The notes: a model not told the origin generated them from the letters alone. A stretch of DNA of 8,027 nt from an uncultured Bacteroidota bacterium (GCA_937952445.1 CALGAA010000047.1:1-8027); one strand, 5' to 3'; numbered from the stretch's first letter, positions 1 to 7,276 are shown. Made by a program: numbers and translations.

Positions 1-227
1 CCATTTTATTTTTCACATGTAGCATCTACAAGGTCATTTATAGGAACTTGAGTTAGGAATATTTAGTTTCAAGTGGATTCCGGTCGCTACAAACAATCAG
101 GTAACAGCTTTCTTCCCCTGTTGGTCAAAACCGGAGTAAATGGCATTTTAAAGCATAGATAGAGATGTCCGGTGTGGAGCTGGAATGCCGAGCTGCTCTT
201 CACAGGGCCGTAATTAAATTGAAGTGT
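1..227. other. Intergenic sequence downstream of the YqeY gene, no gene seen
   Basis: No reading frame of useful length with a recognisable product lies here on either strand. The plus-strand frame that opens at 165 only mirrors the YqeY gene and is not credible. The segment carries small inverted repeats: TGTAG at 18-22 with CTACA at 26-30, AACAG at 103-107 with CTGTT at 118-122, and TCCGGT at 79-84 and 168-173, both complementary to ACCGGA at 130-135. None is followed by a T-run on the minus strand, so I cannot name a terminator for the minus-strand genes. Confidence 0.6.
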
Positions 228-674
228 TTAGGAAAGCCGGCTTTTAACCAGATCTGCGATGGTTTTACCATCAGCGCGACCACCGAGCTCTTGCTGGGCA
301 ACGCCCATGACTTTGCCCATATCCTTCATGGATGTGGCGTTGAGCTTATCGATGATGGCATCCACGCGACGGGCTATTTCATCCCGGCTCAGCTGTTCGG
401 GAAGGTATGCCCGGATATGTTCAATTTCGGCTTTTTCTTTTTCAGCGAGATCATCGCGCCCTTCTTTGGCATAAATATCCAGAGACTCCTGCCGGGATTT
501 TATCATTTTTTGAACGATCGATATTTCTCTGGATTCGTCCATGGGTTTACCACTTCCATCGGTTTTGGCCAGTAAGATTTCTGATTTGATCGCACGTAAT
601 GCCCTCAATTTGTCAGAATCTTTGGCTTTCATTGCCTGGACCATATCCTTTTGTACGCGTTCTTCTAAACTCAT
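228..674 (-). CDS. GatB/YqeY domain-containing protein
   Basis: This is a 148-residue, highly charged, mostly helical protein of the YqeY family, whose fold resembles the C-terminal tail domain of GatB, the tRNA-binding subunit of the glutamyl/aspartyl-tRNA amidotransferase. The family is usually 145-155 residues, so it is full length. Visible family marks are the N-terminal SLEERVQKDMVQAMKAKDS stretch with LRAIKSEI after it, YLPEQLS at about 90-96, and the C-terminal GKVMG plus GRADGKTIADLV segment. The precise function is unsettled; a role linked to tRNA or amidotransferase activity is inferred from the fold. I chose the ATG at 674; an in-frame TTG at 683 would add only three residues (M-T-I). 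The stop is TAA. It is cytoplasmic, has no signal peptide, and lies 69 bp downstream of rpiA as the last gene of the minus-strand run. Confidence 0.92.
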   Translation of the reverse strand: MSLEERVQKDMVQAMKAKDSDKLRALRAIKSEILLAKTDGSGKPMDESREISIVQKMIKSRQESLDIYAKEGRDDLAEKEKAEIEHIRAYLPEQLSRDEIARRVDAIIDKLNATSMKDMGKVMGVAQQELGGRADGKTIADLVKSRLS

Positions 675-690
675 GATTGTCAATTTGTGT

Positions 691-712
691 GGAGGCTCTA
701 TATATTTCCTCC
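691..712 (-). promoter_or_regulatory. GGAGG/CCTCC inverted repeat in the leader of the YqeY gene
   Basis: Read on the minus strand, GGAGG (712-708) is followed by a 12-nt A+T-rich loop and then CCTCC (695-691), which ends 16 nt before the ATG at 674. The transcript could form a 5-bp GC-rich hairpin. The GGAGG is too far from the start codon (about 33 nt) to act as a ribosome binding site for it. There is no T-run after the repeat, so it is not a standard terminator. It may be chance. Confidence 0.25.
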
Positions 713-743
713 CATGATGGAATGTCTTAAAAGGATAAAAATA

Positions 744-1409
744 TTAAAAAACTTCGATATCTCCTTTGTTGTTTGCGCTGATAATCAAATCCGCCATACC
801 GATAAACAGGCCATTACACACTACACCGGGGATCATATTGAGTTCGATTTCCAATGCCGCTGGATCCTCGAGTAACCCAAAATCAGAATCCAGGATAAAA
901 TTCCCGTTGTCTGTTTTAAAAAATCCATCGTCTGCTTCCCGCAAGGTCGTTTCACCGCCGAGTTGGTTAATGTGGTTGGCGGTGACTTCCCATGCGAACG
1001 GCACGACCTCCACCGGCACTGAAAAAGCACCCAACTGAGCCACCAATTTGGAATCGTCCACGATGATGATGTATTGGTCGGAAATTTTACCGACAATTTT
1101 CTCTCGGAGCAACGCTCCACCTCCTCCTTTGATCAGATTTTTGTTGGTATCTACTTCGTCTGCTCCGTCGATCGTCAGGTCCAGCCGGTCAACCTCGTGT
1201 TCCTCCAGGAGGGGAATGGATAAGGAATCGGCCAGTTGTTCCGAGGCAATCGACGTGGGGAAGCAGGTTACCTTAAGCCCTTGTTTTACCATCGATCCGA
1301 TGGCCTCTATCGCAAAGGATGCGGTCGAACCAGTGCCCAGACCGACTTTCATGCCATTTTTAACGTATTCCGCTGCCTTTTCTCCAACGAGTTTTTTTGG
1401 ATTGATCAT
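744..1409 (-). CDS. rpiA: Ribose-5-phosphate isomerase A
   Basis: The 221-residue protein matches RpiA (usual length about 220-230). It interconverts ribose 5-phosphate and ribulose 5-phosphate in the non-oxidative pentose phosphate pathway, in the cytoplasm. The phosphate-binding GTGSTA motif is at residues 25-30. DGADEVD spans 81-87, giving D81 and D84. K94 opens a KGGGGAL stretch, and E103 in LLREK is the expected general base. These numbers match the catalytic D81, D84, K94 and E103 reported for the Escherichia coli enzyme. The start is an ATG with only a weak AAAGG about 8-12 nt upstream, and the stop is TAA. It lies 57 bp after the tricorn-like gene and 69 bp before the YqeY gene, so cotranscription is plausible. 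No truncation or missing key residue is seen. Confidence 0.97.
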   Translation of the reverse strand: MINPKKLVGEKAAEYVKNGMKVGLGTGSTASFAIEAIGSMVKQGLKVTCFPTSIASEQLADSLSIPLLEEHEVDRLDLTIDGADEVDTNKNLIKGGGGALLREKIVGKISDQYIIIVDDSKLVAQLGAFSVPVEVVPFAWEVTANHINQLGGETTLREADDGFFKTDNGNFILDSDFGLLEDPAALEIELNMIPGVVCNGLFIGMADLIISANNKGDIEVF

Positions 1410-1466
1410 CGAGTTTGCCTTTTAAGTAAAGATCCGTGCACAAGGTATGAAACTTAGTCCGATTGA

Positions 1467-4400
1467 TCAATTTCTTTTCTCTACTGCTGGTGGATCCGGG
1501 ATCATCCACAGTTCATCTGGATTTTCCTCAATTTGATTTATAAGGTATTCAATAGCTGCATCGAGCTGGGGATCCACACCCCGGGCCAGAGCTGAAGGAT
1601 CTTCCGGTACATGGATATCGGGCTCTACGCCATGTCCTTCCGGAAACCAGGTTCGGTCCGGATTGAACATGCGAAATGTCGGCGCCGTGACCGATCCACC
1701 ATCTATAAGGGTGGGTGCACCGGTGATTCCGATTAACCCTCCCCAGGTTTTGGTGCCGATGAGCGGGCCCAATCCGGATTTACGGAAATAATCGGGAAAA
1801 GCATCTCCCCCTGAACCGGACCAGCCGTTGATCAACATCGCTTTGGGTCCAAAATGAGCGGTGGGTGGCCATGCCCAGGTCTGGCCGTCCCGGACATCCC
1901 AGTACGCCAACACCGGCCGATTGAGAATTTCGATGAACCGATCCGGTATTTGACCCCCGTTATTGAACCGTTCATCCACGATCAACCCTTTTTTATCAAT
2001 TTGTCCATAGAACATACGTACGAGTTCTTCCTGGCCATCCAGTCCGGTGCTGGGCACGTAAATATATCCGAGCTGACCGTCCGATGCTTCCTCTACATAT
2101 TTTCTGTTTTTTTCAATCCACGCCAGGTTGCGAAGCCGCACTTCTGAACTCATGGTTTTGACGTATACGATTCTGGCATCCGTACCCTCAGGGTTGTCGC
2201 TCACTTTCAAGGCGACCGTTTTATCGGCCAGACCTGCAAATGCTGCGTAGGGATCGGTGAAATCAGTCAGTGGAACCCCGTTAACAGAGTGAATATAAGC
2301 GCCCTCTTTGGTCCGGAGGCCGGGCTCGTCGAGGGGCGACCGAACTTCTGTGTCCCACTGGGCAGGCTGGATAATTTTTGCAATTCTGTAGGCCCCGTTT
2401 TCGAAAGCCCAGTCGATCCCCAGATAACCGACTGGCGTGCTTTTGGTGGTTTCGGAAACCCCGCCACTTCGGTAGGTATGGGAGGCATTGAGTTCACCGA
2501 TTAATTCGCCGATCAAATAATTGAGGTCCTCTCTGGAATACGCTTCATCAACCAGATTCCCGTACTTGATTTTAAGAGCGTCCCAATCTACGCCGTGCAT
2601 ACCCGGATCGTAAAAATAATCCCGTTCAATGCGCCATACATCTTCAAAAATCTGTCGCCATTCTTCCCTGGGGTCAACCCACATTTGCATTTCGTCCAGC
2701 GGAACGGTTTTTTCCAATTTTTGCCCCTTTGCGGGTTGGACAAATCCCATGCGTTTTGAGGTTCCTGTCAAGATTTTATTTCCGTTGGCTGTGAACTGAT
2801 AAAACTGAATGTCGGAAATGACCTCTGTTTCTTCCTGTTCATTCAGGTCGAAGAATTGCAGCTGCGAGGAGCCCCCTGTTTGACCTGAAGAGGGGTGACG
2901 CTGATAAAAGACTTTGCCATTGATCAGGGTGGGCCGGCTGATGTTGCCGGGTTTCAGGGGAAGTACCAACATATTTTGTTCCAAACCATCGAATTGGATT
3001 TCAACCGATTTTTCATCCTTCTGTTCTGTACTGTCGGCGGCGGAATCTGAATCGTCAGTTGAGCTTTCTTTCGATTCGTCTTTCTTCCCATCCGCGGATT
3101 TGTCCCCTTCTTTTTCCTTTTCTTCCTCTTTGGTCGTTACCGTATCATTGGTTGCCAAAAACGGTGATTTGACCTCATCGGTTAACGGGATGATCGCTAT
3201 TTGGGAGCTGTTCACATACACCCAGGAATTGTCAAAAGAACTGTAGGTGGGAGAAAAACGCTGGTTGGTCCGTAAAACCAGAAATTTTCCATCTGATCCA
3301 AAAGCAGGCTGATCACTGTTGTAAAATCCGGACGTCACCTGGTGTCGGTTTTGATTCTCGGTGTCGTAAATGAAAATGGCATTTTGACGGTTGTCCAGAC
3401 CTCTTGCATAAGTGATGTACCTGCTGTCGGGTGACCATTTGGCCTCAAAGTTCCGGAGATCCCATTCAAACAGGTATTTTCCCTGATCCACCTGATGAAG
3501 GTTTTTATCAGTCAGATCCACCCAATGAATTTTCATGTCCTGCCGAACAAAAGCGATTTTTTTGCTGTCTGGGGACCAGAATAACTGGTAGCCAAACCCC
3601 TGTTCAAAATCTGTCAGTGCTTCCGTTTTCCCGGTTTTGAATTCAGTTACGTAGAGTTGGTACTCGCCCGTTCGATCACTCCAGTACGCCCATTTTTTCC
3701 CATCCGGGCTCCAGGCAGGATATCGTTCAGCAGAACCAGATCGGTTCGACAAATTTTCCACGACGCCCTTTTCAGCCGGCAGGCTAAATATCTCGCCCCG
3801 GGCTTCAGCCAGGATGCGGTTGCCATCTGGTGAGGGCCACACATTTTGCAACAAATCGTTCACTTTGGTCAGGTGTGGACGAACCTGGACAAAGTCATCT
3901 GTGAGTGTGATCTCGACTTTCCGATGTTGGTGGGTTGACAAATCGAGGAGATAAATTTCCCCGCCTGCTTCAAAGACTATTTCTTCGGGACCGATTTCCG
4001 GGAAATGGACGTCGAAGTCATTGAAGTGGGTAATTTGCTCGTGGGATTGGGTATTGAGGTCATACGACCATATATTAAATCGACGATTTTCTCCCTGATC
4101 GGACAAATAATATATGGTGTTTTCGTGCCACATCGGAAGTTCGTCATTAAAATCACTGTTGGTGATGTTCTCCGATTCGTATGTGTTCAGGTCAAAAATA
4201 AAGATATCGGCTGACATCCCGCCCTGGTACCGTTTCCAGGTCCGGGTAAGTCGGCTTTTGTAGGTAAATGCGATTTTGGTCCCGTCCGGTGAAAATGACC
4301 CAAATTCAGCATGCTCGAGGGGCAGTGCTTCTGGCAGACTTCCCTGGTTTGATATTTTGTAAAACTGGTTGTACCGTTGTTTTCCACTGTGCATGGAAGA

Positions 4401-4772
4401 TGCGAGAAGGATGCTGTCTCCGGAAGGATACCAGGCGACCATTCGGTCGGACATTCCGTGATGGGTCAGACGTGTGGGAATCCCACCGCCGATCGGAATG
4501 CTGTATATATCGGTGTTCCCGTCGTAGTTCCCGGAAAAAGCGACTGTCTGGCCGTCGGGTGAAAATCTCGGAAATGTTTCCGGTCCGGCTGGTGAGCTGA
4601 GTTTGAGGGCATGGCCGCCAGACTTGGGGACCAACCAAAGGTCGTTGGCAAAGCTAAATACGATATGATCATGAGAAACATCAGGATAGCGGTAAATTCG
4701 GTCCTGGCTGTACAAATTCGTTGAAATGAAGAGTACAAGAATGAGAAAAAAGGGAAGCTTTTTAATTTCCAT
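1467..4772 (-). CDS. Secreted tricorn-like S41-family serine peptidase
   Basis: This is a 1101-residue homologue of the tricorn protease, a peptidase that trims oligopeptides. An N-terminal signal peptide (hydrophobic core about 8-17, likely cleavage near YSQ at 21-23) indicates export; there is no lipobox cysteine. Residues about 25-540 contain WD40/PD40-type propeller blades with repeated FSPDG, YPSGD, WSPDG and WSPDS turns. A charged linker lies at 548-589. Residues about 700-770 are the core domain, about 780-860 a PDZ-like domain, and about 895-1055 the S41-like catalytic domain. Aligned with Thermoplasma tricorn (S745, H746, S965, E1023), the counterparts are S764-H765 in NASHTY, S987 in WSGSGGD and E1045 in FPEGHG. 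The spacing between S987 and E1045 is exactly 58, as in tricorn. Start ATG, stop TGA. It lies between mnmG and rpiA with no obvious functional link. The substrate cannot be read from the sequence; turnover of peptides in the periplasm or outside the cell is inferred. Confidence 0.93.
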   Translation of the reverse strand: MEIKKLPFFLILVLFISTNLYSQDRIYRYPDVSHDHIVFSFANDLWLVPKSGGHALKLSSPAGPETFPRFSPDGQTVAFSGNYDGNTDIYSIPIGGGIPTRLTHHGMSDRMVAWYPSGDSILLASSMHSGKQRYNQFYKISNQGSLPEALPLEHAEFGSFSPDGTKIAFTYKSRLTRTWKRYQGGMSADIFIFDLNTYESENITNSDFNDELPMWHENTIYYLSDQGENRRFNIWSYDLNTQSHEQITHFNDFDVHFPEIGPEEIVFEAGGEIYLLDLSTHQHRKVEITLTDDFVQVRPHLTKVNDLLQNVWPSPDGNRILAEARGEIFSLPAEKGVVENLSNRSGSAERYPAWSPDGKKWAYWSDRTGEYQLYVTEFKTGKTEALTDFEQGFGYQLFWSPDSKKIAFVRQDMKIHWVDLTDKNLHQVDQGKYLFEWDLRNFEAKWSPDSRYITYARGLDNRQNAIFIYDTENQNRHQVTSGFYNSDQPAFGSDGKFLVLRTNQRFSPTYSSFDNSWVYVNSSQIAIIPLTDEVKSPFLATNDTVTTKEEEKEKEGDKSADGKKDESKESSTDDSDSAADSTEQKDEKSVEIQFDGLEQNMLVLPLKPGNISRPTLINGKVFYQRHPSSGQTGGSSQLQFFDLNEQEETEVISDIQFYQFTANGNKILTGTSKRMGFVQPAKGQKLEKTVPLDEMQMWVDPREEWRQIFEDVWRIERDYFYDPGMHGVDWDALKIKYGNLVDEAYSREDLNYLIGELIGELNASHTYRSGGVSETTKSTPVGYLGIDWAFENGAYRIAKIIQPAQWDTEVRSPLDEPGLRTKEGAYIHSVNGVPLTDFTDPYAAFAGLADKTVALKVSDNPEGTDARIVYVKTMSSEVRLRNLAWIEKNRKYVEEASDGQLGYIYVPSTGLDGQEELVRMFYGQIDKKGLIVDERFNNGGQIPDRFIEILNRPVLAYWDVRDGQTWAWPPTAHFGPKAMLINGWSGSGGDAFPDYFRKSGLGPLIGTKTWGGLIGITGAPTLIDGGSVTAPTFRMFNPDRTWFPEGHGVEPDIHVPEDPSALARGVDPQLDAAIEYLINQIEENPDELWMIPDPPAVEKRN
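3006..3131 (-). other. Charged low-complexity insert of the tricorn-like peptidase (residues 548-589)
   Basis: These 42 residues are almost entirely Glu, Asp, Lys, Ser and Thr, with no aromatic or large hydrophobic residue. The flanking sequence looks like beta-propeller blades on the left and further blade-like strands (about residues 590-690) on the right. The insert therefore interrupts or leaves the second propeller just before the core catalytic domain. It is probably disordered and solvent-exposed. The reading frame is intact on both sides, so this is not an assembly or frameshift artefact. Confidence 0.7.
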
Positions 4773-4881
4773 GAAGATTGATATTAAACCATGTGGATGG
4801 CGTTTATTAATTTCGGTCGATGTACTAAAAACAATCCTGATTTACGTATGAACACTCGTTAAAGTAACGTATTCTCCCGCA

Positions 4882-4899
4882 CAATTTAATTTTAAATTG
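4882..4899. repeat. A+T-rich perfect dyad between mnmG and the tricorn-like gene
   Basis: CAATTTAA (4882-4889) and TTAAATTG (4892-4899) are perfect inverted repeats with a 2-nt centre. They begin 17 bp downstream of the mnmG stop codon, within the 143-bp gap before the tricorn-like gene. A 2-nt loop disfavours an RNA hairpin, and no T-run follows on the minus strand. This fits a protein-binding dyad or chance better than a terminator. Confidence 0.3.
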
Positions 4900-4915
4900 A
4901 AGTAATATATTGGCC

Positions 4916-6781
4916 CTACCGTCCCATATGGACCAGGAGGACCGATATGTCTGCGGGAGAAACGCCTGAAATACGACTCGCCTGCCCGATATTCATGGGT
5001 TTTGCGGCGATCAGTTTTTCTCTGCCTTCGAATGAGAGCGAAGAAATCTTGGTATAATCGACGGCCTGGCCCAGGGGTACTTCTTCGAGGCGTTTATGTT
5101 TTTGGGCTTGTTCTTCTTCTTTTTTAATATATCCGCTGTATTTCATTTCTATTTCGGCCGAACTGATGTGGTTTTCATCCAGCGGCCGGAGAAACTCATC
5201 CAGGGGTTGCAGATACCGGCGAATATCCTCGAAATGGATGTTGGGGCGTGTGATCAGCGTTTCCAATTTGATTTTTTGGCTCAATGGCGAGCTGCCCACA
5301 ACCTCCAGGTAAGGATTGATCAAGTCGGGATCTACGCTAAAGTCCCGTGCAAATTTTTCGATGCGATCGATGGCATCCCTTTTTCGATTGACTTTTTCCA
5401 TTCGGTTTTCGAGGCCTTTCATTCCGATTTCGTTCACTTTTGGAGTGAGGCGCAGATCTGCATTGTCCTGGCGGAGCAGGATACGGAACTCTGCTCGGCT
5501 GGTAAACATCCGGTACGGTTCGTCGGTCCCTTTATTGATCAGGTCATCAATGAGCACCCCGATATAGCTTTCGTAGCGGGTGAGGATGAAAGGATCCTTT
5601 TCGTGTACTTTGAGGTGGGCATTGATTCCTGCCACAAGGCCCTGGCCTGCGGCTTCCTCGTAGCCGGTAGTGCCATTGATCTGACCGGCGAAATACAGGT
5701 TTTCCACCAGTTTGGTTTCGAGACTAAGATGCAGCTGTTGTGGAGGAAAAAAATCGTATTCTATGGCGTAGCCCGGCCGAAACATTTTCGCGTTTTCAAA
5801 TCCCCTGATTTTTTTCAGGGCCTTATATTGGACATCTTCCGGGAGCGAAGACGAAAATCCATTTACGTATATTTCGCAAGTGTGCCGTCCTTCTGGTTCA
5901 ATAAACAATTGGTGGCGGTCCCGGTCCGAAAACCGATCGATCTTATCTTCAATAGATGGACAGTATCGGGGACCAATGCCCCGGATACGGCCGTTGAACA
6001 TTGGCGAGTCCTTGAATCCTTTTTTCAATTCATCGTGTACTTCCCGGGACGTATAAGTGACGTGACAAGGGATTTGATCAGTAAGCGGGGGCGTATCTGT
6101 ATATGAGAATCTCCCCGGATTTTCGTCGCCGTCCTGAATTTCCATAGCTTCCCAATCCAGTGAACGCCCATCCACACGGGGTGGGGTGCCCGTTTTCATC
6201 CGGCCACTTTCGAAACCGAGTTCGACGAGCTGACCGGTGATGCCTTTGGCCGCTCGTTCCCCTGCACGACCGCCACCCATTTGCTTGGCTCCTATATGTA
6301 TGATCCCGTTAAGAAATGTACCGTTGGTCAGGATGACTGTTTTGCTGGGAATTTCCAGTCCGAGTGAGGTAACCACACCCTGTGCTCTGCCATTTTTTAC
6401 GATCAGTCCCGTGACCATTTCCTGCCAAAAGTCGATTCGGGGATGGTTTTCCAGCATTTGGCGCCATTTACCGGCAAATGCCATGCGGTCGCTTTGGGCC
6501 CGGGGACTCCACATAGCTGGACCTTTCGATCGGTTGAGCATTCGGAATTGGATCATGGTATGATCGGTTACGATGCCGCTATAACCATTCATTGCGTCGA
6601 TTTCACGGACGATCTGTCCTTTGGCAATTCCGCCCATGGCCGGGTTGCAGGACATTTGTGCGATGGTGTTCATATTCATAGTGACCAACATAACCCGGGA
6701 TCCCATATTGGCCGCTGCCACTGCGGCTTCACATCCCGAATGCCCACCTCCTACTACGATGACGTCATATTTTGGAAACAT
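4916..6781 (-). CDS. mnmG: tRNA uridine-5-carboxymethylaminomethyl(34) modification enzyme MnmG (GidA)
   Basis: The 621-residue FAD protein has the usual MnmG length and is full length from ATG to TAG. With its partner MnmE (not in this window) it installs the carboxymethylaminomethyl group on wobble uridine 34 of certain tRNAs, in the cytoplasm. The Rossmann GxGxxG motif is GGGHSG at 11-16. CNPAMGG carries C45 and the first GidA signature, GPRYCPSIEDKI, carries C274; these match the two conserved cysteines of the family. The second signature runs from AGQINGTTGYEEA (365-377) into QGLVAGINA. The C-terminal part, from about residue 430, is helical, as expected for the MnmE- and tRNA-contacting region. 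It starts the minus-strand run and is divergent from the surface-protein gene at 7484. A TACTTTTG box lies just upstream of the start. Nothing in it is unusual. Confidence 0.98.
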   Translation of the reverse strand: MFPKYDVIVVGGGHSGCEAAVAAANMGSRVMLVTMNMNTIAQMSCNPAMGGIAKGQIVREIDAMNGYSGIVTDHTMIQFRMLNRSKGPAMWSPRAQSDRMAFAGKWRQMLENHPRIDFWQEMVTGLIVKNGRAQGVVTSLGLEIPSKTVILTNGTFLNGIIHIGAKQMGGGRAGERAAKGITGQLVELGFESGRMKTGTPPRVDGRSLDWEAMEIQDGDENPGRFSYTDTPPLTDQIPCHVTYTSREVHDELKKGFKDSPMFNGRIRGIGPRYCPSIEDKIDRFSDRDRHQLFIEPEGRHTCEIYVNGFSSSLPEDVQYKALKKIRGFENAKMFRPGYAIEYDFFPPQQLHLSLETKLVENLYFAGQINGTTGYEEAAGQGLVAGINAHLKVHEKDPFILTRYESYIGVLIDDLINKGTDEPYRMFTSRAEFRILLRQDNADLRLTPKVNEIGMKGLENRMEKVNRKRDAIDRIEKFARDFSVDPDLINPYLEVVGSSPLSQKIKLETLITRPNIHFEDIRRYLQPLDEFLRPLDENHISSAEIEMKYSGYIKKEEEQAQKHKRLEEVPLGQAVDYTKISSLSFEGREKLIAAKPMNIGQASRISGVSPADISVLLVHMGR

Positions 6782-6807
6782 ACTAGTAATGCATTGATTA
6801 TGAACCG

Positions 6808-6815
6808 CAAAAGTA
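6808..6815 (-). promoter_or_regulatory. Candidate Bacteroidota -7 box for mnmG
   Basis: Minus-strand TACTTTTG matches the TAnnTTTG -7 consensus of the Bacteroidota primary sigma factor at every fixed position. It ends 26 nt before the mnmG ATG, which would give a 5' leader of roughly 20 nt. No clear TTTG -33 box is seen about 19 nt further upstream, so the promoter call rests on the -7 box and its position. Confidence 0.5.
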
Positions 6816-7006
6816 CGGGATTTTTCGCTTTTTCACGGAATATAGGGGAAAAGAAATTTGAATATGGTGAATTCCATTAATATGTAAACTCTTAGTAGAT
6901 GAATGAAATCACTAATCAAAATGTTAAAAATCGTATTTAACAGGTCGGTTTGGGGGATATATTCGAGAATGTCCCAAACTTCTTATACATTTGTAAGGTA
7001 AATCGG

Positions 7007-7024
7007 AAGAAGCATAAACTTCTT
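7007..7024 (+). repeat. Small inverted repeat AAGAAG/CTTCTT
   Basis: AAGAAG (7007-7012) and CTTCTT (7019-7024) are complementary around a 6-nt loop; two further G-T pairs could extend the stem. TTTTCG begins with the last bases of the repeat on the plus strand, so a weak terminator-like structure is possible. AAACTTCTT also occurs 40 bp upstream at 6976-6984 as well as at 7016-7024. The arms are short and simple in composition, so chance is a fair explanation. Confidence 0.25.
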
Positions 7025-7162
7025 TTCGTATTGTTAAATGCTCGGTAGTTGGAGGAGGTTGTCATAATTGAGGTTCAGGACAAGAAGAGTGAAATATGTG
7101 AAATTGCATATATTTACGTCACTCGAAAAGAGCGAAGCAAGTTTATAAATAAAAAATATATG

Positions 7163-7181
7163 AATTTTTATCATAAAAATT
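7163..7181. repeat. Perfect 19-bp A+T dyad
   Basis: AATTTTTAT (7163-7171) and ATAAAAATT (7173-7181) are perfect 9-bp inverted repeats around a single C at 7172. It is the longest perfect dyad I found in the window. T-runs follow on the plus strand (7180-7185). It could be a regulator-binding site or a weak A+T-rich terminator; no known operator consensus was recognised. A+T-rich sequence raises the chance of such symmetry arising by accident. Confidence 0.4.
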
Positions 7182-7228
7182 TTTTCGTTTGGTTCAGTAT
7201 GCCTACATTTACTGTCAATGTTAAGAGC

Positions 7229-7244
7229 CGAACATGTAATTCGT
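7229..7244 (+). repeat. 16-bp direct repeat, copy 1
   Basis: CGAACATGTAATTCGT agrees with copy 2 at 15 of 16 positions. The copy has internal partial symmetry (CGAA...TTCG) and contains the palindrome ACATGT. It lies 240 bp upstream of the surface-protein start. Confidence 0.55.
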
Positions 7245-7260
7245 GAAGCTAAACGTTAAA

Positions 7261-7276
7261 CGAACATGTAATTTGT
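7261..7276 (+). repeat. 16-bp direct repeat, copy 2
   Basis: CGAACATGTAATTTGT starts exactly 32 bp after copy 1, about three helical turns, so a protein bound to both would sit on the same face of the DNA. It also shows partial symmetry (GAACA at 7262-7266 with TGTTC at 7274-7278). A 5-bp dyad, TTGGT-AA-ACCAA, follows at 7281-7292. Binding by a dimeric regulator is inference. Confidence 0.55.

Noticed and set aside
165..575. 136-codon plus-strand frame overlapping the YqeY gene
   Set aside because: It mirrors a well-supported gene on the other strand, and the translation has no domain or plausible start context.
675..683. TTG start at 683 for the YqeY gene
   Set aside because: An ATG at 674 begins the conserved family N-terminus (SLEERV), so the three extra residues are not needed.
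1048..1425. 125-codon plus-strand frame opposite rpiA
   Set aside because: A Ser/Pro-rich shadow of rpiA, whose catalytic residues are all accounted for on the minus strand.
5096..6106. 336-codon open frame on the plus strand, antisense to mnmG
   Set aside because: It lies wholly inside a certain mnmG gene. Its Phe-rich product looks like a reverse-complement shadow and has no recognisable family.
6986..6993. TACATTTG, an exact TAnnTTTG match on the plus strand
   Set aside because: There is no -33 box at the right distance and no accepted gene directly downstream; exact matches are expected by chance in 700 bp of A+T-rich DNA.
7049..7246. 65-codon plus-strand frame in the divergent region
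   Set aside because: It needs a TTG start that lies within or before the GGAGGAGG tract, has A+T-driven Lys/Asn/Phe composition and matches no known family; the 19-bp dyad also lies inside it.
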